The position numbers were made by a program, and so were the translations under genes. A model generated the notes under the pieces. It searched no databases, was not told the origin of the DNA, and worked only from the letters and a program-made list of their open reading frames with translations. DNA of 64,000 nt from Chondrus crispus (lineage: Eukaryota > Rhodophyta > Florideophyceae > Gigartinales > Gigartinaceae). This document shows, in pieces, positions 1 through 9,952 of this stretch (the first letter of the stretch is position 1; each line of letters opens with the position of its first letter). The stretch covers positions 22,162 to 86,161 of the forward strand of contig NW_005178551.1 in assembly GCF_000350225.1 (NCBI RefSeq), read 5' to 3'.

Positions 1-295
1 CTTCACAAGGAAGGGCCCCCCCTCTTCCCCCGCCGCCGCGGCCGCCGCTGCCCCCGCTGCAACGCCTGCTCCGCTCGCTAATGTCTGCCGCGCAATGTCC
101 GCTAGGCAAGGCTGCTGAGGCGCGCTACGCTAGGCGCAGGACACCGGTGCAACTGCGAGGAACTCATGTCTCTCGACGTATGATACCGCGCGCTAGGAAA
201 AGCGTCAGCAGCGCTTTTGCTTTTTTTTTTTTGTATATATACATTTGTAAAGTATTTCACTCTTCTGCACCGTGTGCCCCAACGTCCGGCGTTCG
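1..295. other. No gene; downstream flank of cystinosin gene
   Basis: No supported coding region. Positions about 16-66 are pyrimidine- and CCG-rich simple sequence, and a T-tract at about 219-232 is followed by alternating TA. Because the neighbouring gene runs leftwards on the minus strand, this stretch would carry its 3' untranslated region; on that strand the T-tract reads as an A-rich block. Confidence 0.5.
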
Positions 296-1123
296 TCAAA
301 CCCAGTTGCCGCGCCGCGAGACGAGCTCCACGTGCTCGTCCGCGGCGTCCGCGGCGTGCTCGTCTTCGGCTACGGGCTTGAACGGCGCGAGGTCGATGTC
401 GGTGTGGTCGGCATAGAAAACGGTGTGCTGAAGTATGAACCAAAAATCAAAGACCAGGCTCTCCGCGGCGAGAAACGTCTTGGCCAAGTTGGCCGTGAAG
501 GGCGCCCAGGAGCCCATGCGGACGGCCTTGACGGCCTGCTGCGCGACGCTGAAGCTGCCGCCGACCACGTCCAGCAAGACCATGGTGAAGCTCCAGCCCA
601 CGGTGCTGCCGCGCTCGCGGTTGAGCCACACCTGCGGGAAGTGCTTGACCAGCGACGCCACGACCTTGACGGCCCCGGCGCCGGACAGGTAGCGGTACCA
701 GTCGAGGCGGCCGCGCAGCGCGAGCGCCAGCCCCAGCAGGACGAGAGCCTGCGCGACGAGCGCGCTCGCGGCGACGTAGCGCCTCGGCGCGATGCGCGGC
801 GGGAACAAGAAGAGCTGCGCGACGAGCACGGAACACATGACGGCGCCGTGCGCGGCGAAGAGGACGTCGGCCAGCTCGACTTGCGGCGGGTAGCCCGTCG
901 CGGCGACGTACGAGGACGAGACGGCCGGCACGGCGTACGAGGAGAAGGTGAAGATGGCGTAGGAGATGAAGCCGACGATGTTGATGGTGACAAAGTCGGT
1001 GGAGAGGCCGGCCGTGGTGCGGCGGCGCAAGATGAGCAGGACTTGCGGCCAGAAGGTGGCCGACCAGGCGAAAAAGTAGATCCAGCCGAAAGCGCTCTGC
1101 AGCTGCGGCAAGGCGGAGGTCAT
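296..1123 (-). CDS. Cystinosin-family lysosomal/vacuolar transporter
   Basis: Predicted 275-residue PQ-loop transporter of the cystinosin family, which exports cystine from acidic organelles by proton symport. The first PQ loop is at residues 26-27 (WPQVLLILRRR, then GLSTDF) and the second at 163-164 (KHFPQVWLN). The second is followed by VLLDVVGGSFS, whose Asp185 matches the conserved proton-coupling aspartate of the family. Hydrophobic segments fit seven membrane helices. Compared with the human protein it lacks the long glycosylated luminal N-terminus and a clear C-terminal GYDQL-type sorting signal, so its compartment is inferred only. The ATG at 1121-1123 is chosen because the first helix starts about 10 residues later. 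There is one uninterrupted exon and no frameshift. It looks like a functional host gene, the only one left of the mobile-element tract. Overlapping frames on the other strand are GC-rich shadows. Confidence 0.88.
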   Translation of the reverse strand: MTSALPQLQSAFGWIYFFAWSATFWPQVLLILRRRTTAGLSTDFVTINIVGFISYAIFTFSSYAVPAVSSSYVAATGYPPQVELADVLFAAHGAVMCSVLVAQLFLFPPRIAPRRYVAASALVAQALVLLGLALALRGRLDWYRYLSGAGAVKVVASLVKHFPQVWLNRERGSTVGWSFTMVLLDVVGGSFSVAQQAVKAVRMGSWAPFTANLAKTFLAAESLVFDFWFILQHTVFYADHTDIDLAPFKPVAEDEHAADAADEHVELVSRRGNWV

Positions 1124-1526
1124 GGCTGGTGGGGGCCGCGGGCCGGTCAGGGGCGGTGGGACACGGGAGTGGCGATGACCGGGGATTGCGTTGCGGGTGT
1201 GGGAGGGGGGGGGGCAGATAGTGTAGAAGCATGCGCTGGAAGAAGGAGGAACGGGAAGGCTCTGACAAGGAGGGTGTTTGTCTCAATCGGGGATGCAGTT
1301 GGCATGACAGTGCCAGATGAGCATGCAGTTGGGCCTACAGAGATTAGAGAGAGGGAGGTCTGTACAGATACAGTAACGTTGTCCGTAGAATAACGCGTTG
1401 TTTTTTTCCATTTGCCCACAAACTCGCTGGACGTAAAGTAAACCCGAGTTTGAAAAATCCCACGAGTTTTGCGCACTGACCTCCAGCAAGGTACTGTACC
1501 TGCCCGCAACAAACGCAAGTCTGGTA
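1124..1526. other. Intergenic, nothing recognised
   Basis: Upstream of the cystinosin gene. It holds a G-run (about 1202-1214), likely promoter sequence for the minus-strand gene, and no readable gene. No clear TATA or initiator motif could be assigned. Confidence 0.4.
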
Positions 1527-2371
1527 CAGGGGGGGGACGCGCAATAGTGCCGCTTTCATTATTGCCACCCTCGAATTAGTGCCGCCAAAACCGGCAGACA
1601 CAGGTTCTGCCACGTGTCATGCACGACGTCGTCATCGGCCACTCCTCATGCGCCTCAGCTCAATTGGTGACGTGATGGCACCTCACTCAAAGACCCTAAC
1701 ATGAATCCTAAAAAGATCGCCAAAGCTTAGCGTACGCGCCTTACGATTGCACAGAAAATCGAGGTTGGGCATCTGCTGCAGGTCGGAACGTTGGTCGAAA
1801 TGAAACAGAAATTGATAAATCTATGGTGGATGGTATAGTAGGGTTTCTCTCCCGACTGAGCCTGGTGCCAGAAGACGGCCTTTCAGAAACTGCAGAATTC
1901 TGCAGGAAAGATGTGGAGGAATGGATTGAGATCGAGACTAATGAGCTTGTAGCAGAAGCTTCTATTAGTGATGCTTGCGATTCAATACATTATGGCGGAG
2001 AGCTACAGAATCAGTCTGCCAGTGAATCAGTCTGCCAGTGATGTTATGATGGATGAGTGTGTGGCAGAAGACGAGTGTGAAATTACGGAGAGGCGGGCCG
2101 TACCGAGTGCTGTAGTGCTAGCAAGGTTGTTTGGGTCTTTGGAGAGTCTGGGTGTGGAGTGCGATATGAGCAATGCCTTATCGCACTTGAGGTCCGCAAA
2201 ACGAGCTTTTCTAGAAGCAAGGCATGAGAGACAGGGTCAAAGGCAACGACAGCAGACTCTAATAACAGAGTTCTGGCCGGGTAGTGTTTCTGCTTTCTGA
2301 TTGTGCCGCTCCGAATTAGTGCCGTATAATTAGTCCTTACACAGGGCGGCACTAATGCGTAGGGTCGACTG
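1527..2371. mobile_element. Pogo/Tigger-type deletion derivative, TA-flanked
   Basis: An 845-bp element bounded by imperfect terminal inverted repeats. The left end starts CAGGGGGGGGACGCGCAATA and the right end, read inward on the minus strand, starts CAGTCGACCCTACGCATTAG; both continue with AGTGCCGC. The ends are flanked by TA at 1525-1526 and 2372-2373, the target duplication of Tc1/mariner-pogo elements. A second inner copy of the ATTAGTGCCG motif lies about 40 bp inside each end. The interior keeps only the C-terminal part of a Tigger-like transposase, so the element would depend on another copy for movement. Confidence 0.7.
1823..2300 (+). pseudogene. Tigger-like transposase C-terminal remnant
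   Basis: Two overlapping frames (1823-2041 and 1968-2300) together resemble the tail of pogo/Tigger transposases. A segment reading VEEWIEIETNELVAEASISD corresponds to the acidic linker after the DDE domain. A basic arm follows, and the end reads QRQQTLITEFW, the usual short terminal motif of these proteins. The catalytic domain and the CENP-B-like DNA-binding domain are absent. The family call rests on these tail motifs and on the flanking inverted repeats; on sequence alone it would be weak. Confidence 0.5.
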
Positions 2372-3111
2372 TACATCGTTGTGCCGTCCAACGGATCACG
2401 TGCACCTGGGCGAATACTCGCTGAAGCGAATATTGTAGCTCGCCACAAGGATAGAATAGTTGTCAGTCGAAAGGGCGATGTGTTTCGTCTTCTTGACGGG
2501 CTGAGGGGGGCCGTTTAGAGAGGACCGCTTTTTAGAAGCTTCTACTTGTCTGTCTTCTGCGATTGCTTTAGCGGCATGTGTGGCAGATCTTGTGGTGCTT
2601 CGATCCGTTGATGGACTCTGGGTAGATGAAGTGATAGGGGCGTCCATGACGCAAACTGGTACGAACCGTGCAGTATGAGACTCGTTTGTGCTGATGAGAG
2701 AGCGGAAACCCCACTTCGTTTTCCTTGTGGCCCTTTTCCCAAGACGGGTCGATCCGGCACTGCCGTACAGTAATCAGGCGGATGTGAAAACTTGTGGAAA
2801 ACTCACATGTCCCGAGTTTTCGGTATGCTGTGAGTTTTGCAAAACTCGTTGTCTGAAAATTTTGCAATCAGAAAATCCGAGCAAACTCGCGGCCAAAACA
2901 CGTGTTTTCGCGACTTTACGGCCAACGTTAGTACAGCACAGAGAACTGGGCTAGATGAACTGTAATGAAGGCAACGAGGGACAACTAGCGTAGAATGACA
3001 GCAATGCCTGGTTGAGGCACTAAGACAGAGAAAGCACTTGCATTGTTGGAACTACATTTTCTTGCATCTGTTTACGACACATGTGTCGCAGAACAAGTAA
3101 GGAGGTGGGGG
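2372..3111. other. Intergenic, no supported gene
   Basis: Short frames only. One 83-codon minus-strand frame (2396-2647) is rich in Ser, Thr and Lys and has no recognisable motif or partner, so I do not call it a gene. Confidence 0.4.
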
Positions 3112-3159
3112 ACCAGTATAGACCAGCTTTAGATGCCTCTAAAGCTGGTCTATACTGGT
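3112..3159. repeat. Perfect hairpin, 22-bp arms, 4-nt loop
   Basis: The left arm 3112-3133 is the exact reverse complement of 3138-3159, with the loop TGCC between. It lies about 100 bp upstream of the TIR-ROCO start codon, so it sits in the likely promoter or 5' leader of that gene. If transcribed it would fold into a long perfect stem. It resembles fold-back structures elsewhere in the window in length and loop size, though the arm sequences differ. Confidence 0.9.
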
Positions 3160-3260
3160 GTACCTTGGGTGCAGTAGAAGACAAAAGTCATTGTTAATGG
3201 CGGCTTTGAGCTCATCTTCTCTTTCCCGCCAGTCATTCATTTTCCTCCCCGCTTCTCTGA

Positions 3261-6200
3261 ATGGTCGTCCACCACCGCTCCGAGTCCCTGCCACTAAGCC
3301 CTCCTTTCAATGAGCCTCCCACCACCGAAGCCCCCGCTTCCCCCCCGCCCCGGAAGCGCCGACAACCCACCTTTGCTCTTCCTCCAACCAAAAGTCCAAC
3401 CGACAACTCGTTCCTGCACCAACAAAGTCTCCAGCACCTTCCTCGGCCCGCAAACAATGTCCAGTTACCCTCACATCGCGCCCCGGTCGACCCGAGCCCA
3501 AAACCCTGCCCGACTACGGTTCCTAGCCATGTATTTCTTTACCGACCTCCAACCAAGTTGCTACCTGCCATCCACTGTGCAGTGGCCATCTCCCGCCTTC
3601 GCCGTTTGGCGAGACGCTCACGCCTTCATCCCTTTCTTCCCCCATCTCTTAGAGAAGACCTCACAGTTTATCGCCTAATACTTTCAGCCATCCCGCATAC
3701 CTACGACCCGCTCACTCAGACCTTCCCCACTCGCCCAACCCGTCTGCGGGGTACCCCAATCTTTTCCATACGCTTTGGCACGGAAGACCTGGCAACATTT
3801 ACTGCCCGCATGACTAGGATTATAATGGATATGCCAAATCGCGTTGCGGATTACGTACACGATGCAATTCTCTCGGCCATCACTGCCCTTCCAGAGGACC
3901 CATTCCTCATATCCGGTACCCTCAACAACCTTGCTTTCAAGTACTTTTCAAACCCTTCACTGCGTCCACAGGGAATTCAACTCCTCGAACGCTCAATATC
4001 CGCCTCGGACCGATGTCACAAAGCGAGAGCAAACTTGGCAATCAATCTTTACAACGTCCTTGACGGAGCAGGAAGTAATGCCGGGAAACGACGCGCCATC
4101 GTGCTAATGGAAGAAGCAATCTCCATTTCTCCATTGCCTCGGTACAAAATCTGGCTCGGTCATACCTTGATGTCCCCCGACATGGGAACACTGCGCAACC
4201 CGGCTCGTGCGAAACAGCTTTTCGAAGAGACTACTAACGACACCATGTTCGCACCAGCGATGACATGTCTTACCAAATTGCTCAAATTCGAACATGAAGG
4301 AGTCCCTAGCGATATCCGATGTGAAAAGCTACGTCGCTCAGTTTTAAATGTGAAGAACGGAATCGAAAGCCGGCCTTTTGTTGATCACTGCGACTCATAC
4401 GAATATGTAGAGGCAACTCTCAGCGAAGCAAAAGCACAGCAGTCACAAATTTTTTTACTTGTGTTAGGGGGTGGTGGAAGAGGAAAGACATCACTCGTCC
4501 GTAGTCTTAAGGGGATGCCATTTCTTAGTGGGTATAATCCTACTCAGCTGGCTGCAGTCTCTTGGATACAAGTGCATCTAGGGAGTCGGAAGATTCCGAG
4601 GAGTCAAGAGGAATTGAACGATTTGGCCTGTCATCAAGACTCGCTGACAGCTATACTTGCAAGATTACGGCAATCGAATCCTCCCAAGCTTGACCAGCAA
4701 ATGAGTTTTAATTCGCGAACGAAAACTAGCGAGGTGGTGAAGCAGAATTCCGATCCAGTAATCCGTAGTGGCACCGGAGACTGCACACCATCGAAAAAGA
4801 AGCGCCGAAGGAGCGATTCTCCTATTGATTTTGCTTCGATAAAAAGTGAAATGACGCCACAACTGTCGAAAGTTTCCATCCGTCCAAATTCGCAGCTCAT
4901 CGATGCTTCTCATCCGCCAAAAAGAACCCATGACTACATAGCTTCTCTGATGAAGGATGGTCCTGTATGCCGGAGAACTTCAACACAGCCCCAACGCCCA
5001 CTCATTCAGTGCTGGGACTTGGCAGGACAGTCACAATATGTGATGGCACACGCCTTGTTCGTTAAGAACGGAAACCTAATAGTGTTTGTCGTTAACTTGA
5101 AGAGGTTGCGAGACGAGGAAACTCGTCTGGACGAAGTGAGAGAGTTATGTCGGTGGATGCAACTCGTATTTGCACTCGTCCAGGATACCGCATCTTTGCG
5201 ACCGATTATTGTGGGTACACACAAGGATAGTTGCGGGGACTGGGGGGACGCTGTGAAGGTTTTACATAAGGGCTTGTTGGACGAGGTTGGGGAAGCAGTG
5301 TATAACACGTGGGTGCGTGCCGGACTTGAAACAGAGAACGGCGGCGAAGGTCGCGCCATTTCTCTCGTCGCCGTTGAAAACAGAACTTCCCAAGATGACC
5401 CTGAAGAGTCTGGAATACAAGAACTGGAGCAATTAATCAAGCAGCGGTCGGCCGATATCCTAGCATCAAGACAGGAAGTACCACTTCGCTGGATAGCGTT
5501 CGTCGAGGAAACAGAGAGAAGGCGTCCTGTTGTTCTGAACAAGAACGATATATCGAATTTTGTAGATGGTTTTCCAGGGTTCAGTACAAAAAAAAAGGAG
5601 CGAGAGCAGGACGCGTTACAAGCACTGCGACATTTTAACAGCCATGGGAGGAATGTCTTGTTTGAGCTATCAGAAGAAGAATTTTATGTTTTCCCTTGTC
5701 CTGATGTCATGCTTGACTTTGTCCGGCGGGTGACTGGACCCGAGGCTTTGGTGCGAGAAAGATTGAGTCAAAAAAACGAACGAATGCTGGCAAAGGGATT
5801 AGTGACTTTTGGAGGTCTGAGAGCGTTGTGGCACGAACACCCAAAGGAAACTTGCAACGTCATGTGTGATGTTTTATGCAGCGTTGATATACTCATGCGA
5901 GTGCAACCCGCTGATGGCACCCCGGTACATTCGGAAGACTTGATTGCGATACCGGCGCTGTTGCCGAAAGCTGGCAACTGGCTGCACTGTGCGAGCCGAC
6001 CTGGCGAGTCGGAGGTACGGTTAGTTACTGAATTTGTAGATGCATTTCCCCCCGGTCTGATGAGTTGCCTAATCAGTCATCTTTACAAAAAGGTAGGAAG
6101 GGCTACCGCAAAGGTGGGGTTGGTTGGTTCAAATGCTGCGGTTTTGACAGCGAGGGTTGAGCTAAAAGAAACTGGACGTGTGGTGGTGTCATTCGTGAGT

Positions 6201-7178
6201 CAAAAACGGCATATTGAATGGAAGGTGTTTGCGCAGGATCCTGTGAGTGTGGCGCGGACTTGTGTGACGGCGGTAGAGGAGTTTTCAAGCATGCCACTCA
6301 GAGGCAAGCGGTTTCGTATGAAGCACTTTCTGCGGACGAAGTGCCGCTTAGACCTCAACGGGTGCGGTGGAGAGTGGACGGCTTCCTTTCAGTTGCCCGG
6401 AGATTGGGTCGAGAACGATACAAAGGCGAGATTGCCGAACCTCGATGGCGAATGCGCTTCCCCATGTGAGGAGGCGTGGAGGCTTTGGGAGCTGATGCCT
6501 GAAATTGTGGAAGATTGTCGTCCTGAGGCGTCGGGGATGATGCAGCAGAGTTCTAAAGTGGTTCGAATGGAGGCCATGGATGTATTCATAAGCCACGCTG
6601 GGACTGACAAGTCGTTTATTGCAGGGCCCGTGTTCCATGAAGTACAGAAAGAAGGATTGAACTGCTTCCTCGATAAGGCGCGGATCGAGCCTGGGGATAC
6701 AGGATCGGATGAAATGACAGCAGCTATGGAGTCGGCCAAGATTGGTGTCTTCATTCTATCCCCCGAGTTTGCCGCTCGGAGATGGACGATGAGGGAATTA
6801 CGATGCTTCTTATGTCGAAGGAGAGAAGCACGGAGAACTGGGGTGATGCCTCCGACGATTCTGCCAGTGTTTTATCGGCTGAGCATTTGCGAATGCCGAG
6901 ATTTCAAGCCTGAGCAATACGTGGATGAAAAGGGAAAGAGTCTTTTTGAACGAGAGAAGTTCTACAGTGCAGAGAGACAAAATGAAGCGACGATGGCGAT
7001 GGTGAAAGCCGAGCTTCGAGAGATAACAGAGATAACTGGGATTGAAAACATGGAGTGGGCATCTAATAATGTGCATGATCTACTTGCGCATGATTACCGA
7101 GAGAGGCTTGTGAAACGAATTGTGATGTGGGTCAGAAAGAAATGGGGAGAGTATTGGCAGCAAGAAAGGGCAGTGTGA
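3261..7178 (+). CDS. TPR-like/Roc-COR GTPase with C-terminal TIR (ROCO-TIR)
   Basis: A 1305-residue intronless protein of the ROCO family joined to a TIR domain. Residues 1-120 are Pro- and Arg-rich low complexity. About 130-390 is helical and TPR/Sel1-like (ARANLAINLYN, VLMEEAISISP). The Roc GTPase has its P-loop GGGGRGKTS at about 403-411 (Lys409), the switch-II motif DLAGQ at 586-590 and THKD at 653-656. A COR-like region fills about 690-1090. The TIR domain starts at about 1106 (DVFISHAGTDKSF) and contains FLDKARIEPGD and RRWTMRELRCF; Glu1179 occupies the place of the catalytic NADase glutamate of plant and bacterial TIRs. The family supports a cytoplasmic signalling or immune-type switch; that role is inferred. 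The first in-frame ATG is used, but the Pro-rich start is weakly supported and translation could begin at Met176. The frame is intact over 3.9 kb, unlike everything around it. Confidence 0.85.
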   Translation: MVVHHRSESLPLSPPFNEPPTTEAPASPPPRKRRQPTFALPPTKSPTDNSFLHQQSLQHLPRPANNVQLPSHRAPVDPSPKPCPTTVPSHVFLYRPPTKLLPAIHCAVAISRLRRLARRSRLHPFLPPSLREDLTVYRLILSAIPHTYDPLTQTFPTRPTRLRGTPIFSIRFGTEDLATFTARMTRIIMDMPNRVADYVHDAILSAITALPEDPFLISGTLNNLAFKYFSNPSLRPQGIQLLERSISASDRCHKARANLAINLYNVLDGAGSNAGKRRAIVLMEEAISISPLPRYKIWLGHTLMSPDMGTLRNPARAKQLFEETTNDTMFAPAMTCLTKLLKFEHEGVPSDIRCEKLRRSVLNVKNGIESRPFVDHCDSYEYVEATLSEAKAQQSQIFLLVLGGGGRGKTSLVRSLKGMPFLSGYNPTQLAAVSWIQVHLGSRKIPRSQEELNDLACHQDSLTAILARLRQSNPPKLDQQMSFNSRTKTSEVVKQNSDPVIRSGTGDCTPSKKKRRRSDSPIDFASIKSEMTPQLSKVSIRPNSQLIDASHPPKRTHDYIASLMKDGPVCRRTSTQPQRPLIQCWDLAGQSQYVMAHALFVKNGNLIVFVVNLKRLRDEETRLDEVRELCRWMQLVFALVQDTASLRPIIVGTHKDSCGDWGDAVKVLHKGLLDEVGEAVYNTWVRAGLETENGGEGRAISLVAVENRTSQDDPEESGIQELEQLIKQRSADILASRQEVPLRWIAFVEETERRRPVVLNKNDISNFVDGFPGFSTKKKEREQDALQALRHFNSHGRNVLFELSEEEFYVFPCPDVMLDFVRRVTGPEALVRERLSQKNERMLAKGLVTFGGLRALWHEHPKETCNVMCDVLCSVDILMRVQPADGTPVHSEDLIAIPALLPKAGNWLHCASRPGESEVRLVTEFVDAFPPGLMSCLISHLYKKVGRATAKVGLVGSNAAVLTARVELKETGRVVVSFVSQKRHIEWKVFAQDPVSVARTCVTAVEEFSSMPLRGKRFRMKHFLRTKCRLDLNGCGGEWTASFQLPGDWVENDTKARLPNLDGECASPCEEAWRLWELMPEIVEDCRPEASGMMQQSSKVVRMEAMDVFISHAGTDKSFIAGPVFHEVQKEGLNCFLDKARIEPGDTGSDEMTAAMESAKIGVFILSPEFAARRWTMRELRCFLCRRREARRTGVMPPTILPVFYRLSICECRDFKPEQYVDEKGKSLFEREKFYSAERQNEATMAMVKAELREITEITGIENMEWASNNVHDLLAHDYRERLVKRIVMWVRKKWGEYWQQERAV

Positions 7179-8607
7179 AGGTAAATCTGAAGGGTCTTTA
7201 TAGCGTGTACCCTTCCCCGCTCCCGACCGACACGAACTCCCGTCCAACACCGCCGACTGGCAGCGCTCCTTCATTGACGGAACGCATGACACCGACCCCG
7301 ACTACCTCCTCAATCAAGGGCGCACAAGCAGACCCTCGCTCTGCACGCAGAGCACGAATATCCACTCCAGTGGCGTGGGGAACACAAGATGGAGGGGTCG
7401 CCGCAAACGATAAGAAAAACGGGCCAGGGTGGGCGAGCACGACGAGGAAGGAAGGCGTTAAACGGGGAAAACTCGGAGAAATGCACGAGGGGATACGCCG
7501 CCCACGTCGACGACTTCGCCAGCCTGCTCGCTGCAGGAATGTGCGCCGGCACGCTGGCGAGTGGCGTGCGACGAATACGGGGAAGCAGAGCCAAGCGAAG
7601 AGTTCTCATCGCTCGGGCGGAGGAACCTCGCGGTTTACGCACGCGGAAACGCCGACTTCGGGCCCGCGGCCTGGCCATCCCAACCAACGCCGACAACGCG
7701 CTCTTCCCGCGCCCCGCCGCTCTTCTGCACGCCGGGGAGTGGAGGGCGCCGCACCGCACCGCATGAGGTTCCCACGACGAGGTACCACGCCGAGGCTGCC
7801 GCGCGAGTGCGCGGTGCCATCGAGAGAGTAGGGAGAGGTTAAGTCGTTAATACAGGGTTGTTCCAACCACGCTGGCTGCAGCTAGCACGCCTTCCTGAAC
7901 TGCTTCGTTTCACGGTCTACGTGATCGAAAGCATGCGTCGGACCTTTTTGCAAGGTACGCGACGAGGAACCGCCAGAGTCGAGGACGGAGAAACGGACCG
8001 GAACTTCGGTGACCGTACTGCACCTACGAGGCGAGGTCGCTTGAAGGCCCGAGCCATTCTCGTAGTACCCGTTTACGCCGGCAGCGTCCGCGCACGCCGC
8101 AACACGGGGAACACCGCAGATGAGGACTACAGCTCCCGTTCCGCGATCATGTGCGAACACCCCAGGGGGGGTCGGACATATCTCCAGTACGCATCGGGTG
8201 GCACGTGTGAAGCCATGGGCTCGTGGCCAGACCGGAGCGATCCCACCCCATCCGACGCCGGCCCCGACCACACTGGCGGACTCCGTCGAAAAGCGGGGGA
8301 CCTCGGGAAAGGAACCCGGCGACCCTAATTTAGATGTGACACGGGAGGAGACGGACACGGGTTTTTGTCATTGCCCGAGTAGCCGCTGTCCCCAATCAAG
8401 CCGGTGCGGACGCACGACCGCCGAGCGGCAGCGGAAGCCGGCGACGTACGCGTCGAAACGCACTCGGAGGGTATGACGCACGGGAAGCAACGTCCCCTCC
8501 CGCACCGTCGGTGTACCGACCGAGACGGAACGTTTGCGTGTTTGCGTTGCACCACGGACGGTAACGGTAGTAATGCTCCTCTCTATTGAGAGGAGCACTA
8601 CTGTGTA
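7179..8607. other. GC-rich stretch, no convincing gene
   Basis: High-GC sequence in which several frames on both strands stay open by composition. A + frame at about 7507-7842 and two overlapping frames at 7858-8328 (+) and 7882-8358 (-) are the longest, but none shows a domain, and the protein-like character hops between frames. It may be decayed coding sequence or a GC-rich repeat. An imperfect 15-bp-arm hairpin (about 8573-8606) abuts the left end of the next transposon. Confidence 0.35.
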
Positions 8608-8805
8608 CAGTGCACGAAAAACTAAAGAGCACCCCCAAATGGTGAATGCATTGGGGTGCCCAAAGTTCCATTCAAATGGAAAAACTGCTCAAAGGCATTG
8701 ATTCTATGTTGCATATAAAAGAGCAAAATTTCGCATTGATCCCTTTATTATTTTGAAATATATCTCCACTTCGGCTACTGTAGAGGGTGTAAGAACTATA
8801 GAGCA
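8608..8805. repeat. Left long terminal inverted repeat (IR/DR)
   Basis: 198 bp. The outer repeat (8608-8637) and inner repeat (about 8780-8805) share an AARAACTA-AGAGCA core in direct orientation. The whole pairs with 9953-10151 in inverted orientation at moderate identity, highest at the two ends. Confidence 0.8.
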
Positions 8806-8844
8806 TTGAAACGAAAAGCGCACCAACGGAAGGATTACAAGTGG

Positions 8845-9837
8845 CTAGTACGTCTTACCGCCGCCAGCTTCGATGACATCTAAGCAACGCTTGTGCATGC
8901 TCTTCACAAGCCCATACAGATGCTTTCGGTCCAATTTCGACCATTCTTCAAGAACTGCCGTTTTTAGATCGTCAACTGTGTTATATTGACGACAACCAGC
9001 GTAGACAGCCCGCGCGAGCACTCCCCAAACGTTCTCAATGCGATTGAGGTCGGGACTTCACGCGGGCCAGCTCATTACGTTAATATTGTTAGCAATAAAC
9101 CATGCCTCCGTTACCTTAGACCTATGGATAGAGGCATTATCCTCCTAAAATACCCATCCATTGCCGTGCATTCTTTCTGCAAAAGGCAGCAAATAGTTAG
9201 CAAGCGTCGTAGTGTACTTGGTACAGATATGCATACCAGCAATTATCGCTAAATTTGAAGTACCAAGTTCAGAAAATGCCCCCCATATCATTAAAGAGCT
9301 ACCTCCCATCTGTCGACGAGACAAAACCTTTCCCTCCTTTCGCAAGTCGTGTCAGTAGTAGGAGAGCCCGTCAGGACTATCGAGATTGAATTTCTTTCCC
9401 TCTGAAAAGATGACCTGTTCCCATTTCTCCATGTTCCACCCTGCTCTTTCCTTTGCCCACTTTACGCGCACTGTTCTGTGCCTTGGAGCCAATGGAGGCC
9501 CTATTTTTGCCTTCTGATACTGTAGGAGAGGGTTTGTTGATAAAATCTGCTGTACCCTGCGCTTAGAAACCGGCAATTCTAGCTCACTTCTAAATGTTTC
9601 AGCACTTCTTCTCCTTCGAGGCCTCACGCAGAAGCCGACAAGACTCTGCAGGGGTCATTTTGGACGGACTTCCACCGGCGTGCTTTTCGTTGTACACCTA
9701 GGGTCCTTTAAAAAGGTTTGGATGGCTTTGCGGGACTTCTTCACCCGTCGAGCAATTTCTTTTTGAGAAAAATTTTCATTTTGCAAGGCAAGGACTTGAC
9801 CTTGTTGAAAAGGGGTCAATGTTTTCCCTTTTGGCAT
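8845..9837 (-). pseudogene. Tc1/mariner transposase, broken
   Basis: About 330 codons on the minus strand from Met at 9835-9837 to the stop at 8845-8847. The N-terminal helix-turn-helix reads LTPFQQGQVLALQNENFSQK and continues KEIARRVKKSRKAI. The catalytic region shows FSEGKKFNLDSPDG, EDNASIHRSK and SPDLNRIENVWG, the DD34E layout. The first Asp, usually FSDE, is not conserved. In-frame stops are at 9655-9657, 9352-9354, 9145-9147 and 9058-9060. By family consensus three of these replace Trp (LSYY-stop-HDLRKE), Gln (before EDNA) and Arg (before SPDL). Compensating frameshifts are likely just after the first stop. It cannot encode active transposase. Confidence 0.85.
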
Positions 9838-9952
9838 TTTGTGGTTGCGTTGGGTCTTATTTGTGTCTCATTTATGTCGAGAAGGAGAAAAACAGCAATG
9901 CTAATGGCAACAAAGGTTCTTTATATCCTATTTCTATAGTGTAACGGGCTTG

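Noticed and set aside
272-1393. 373-codon plus-strand frame and other long frames over the cystinosin gene
   Set aside because: Composition is Arg/Gly/Asp-rich as expected from a GC-rich antisense shadow; the minus-strand cystinosin match explains the region.
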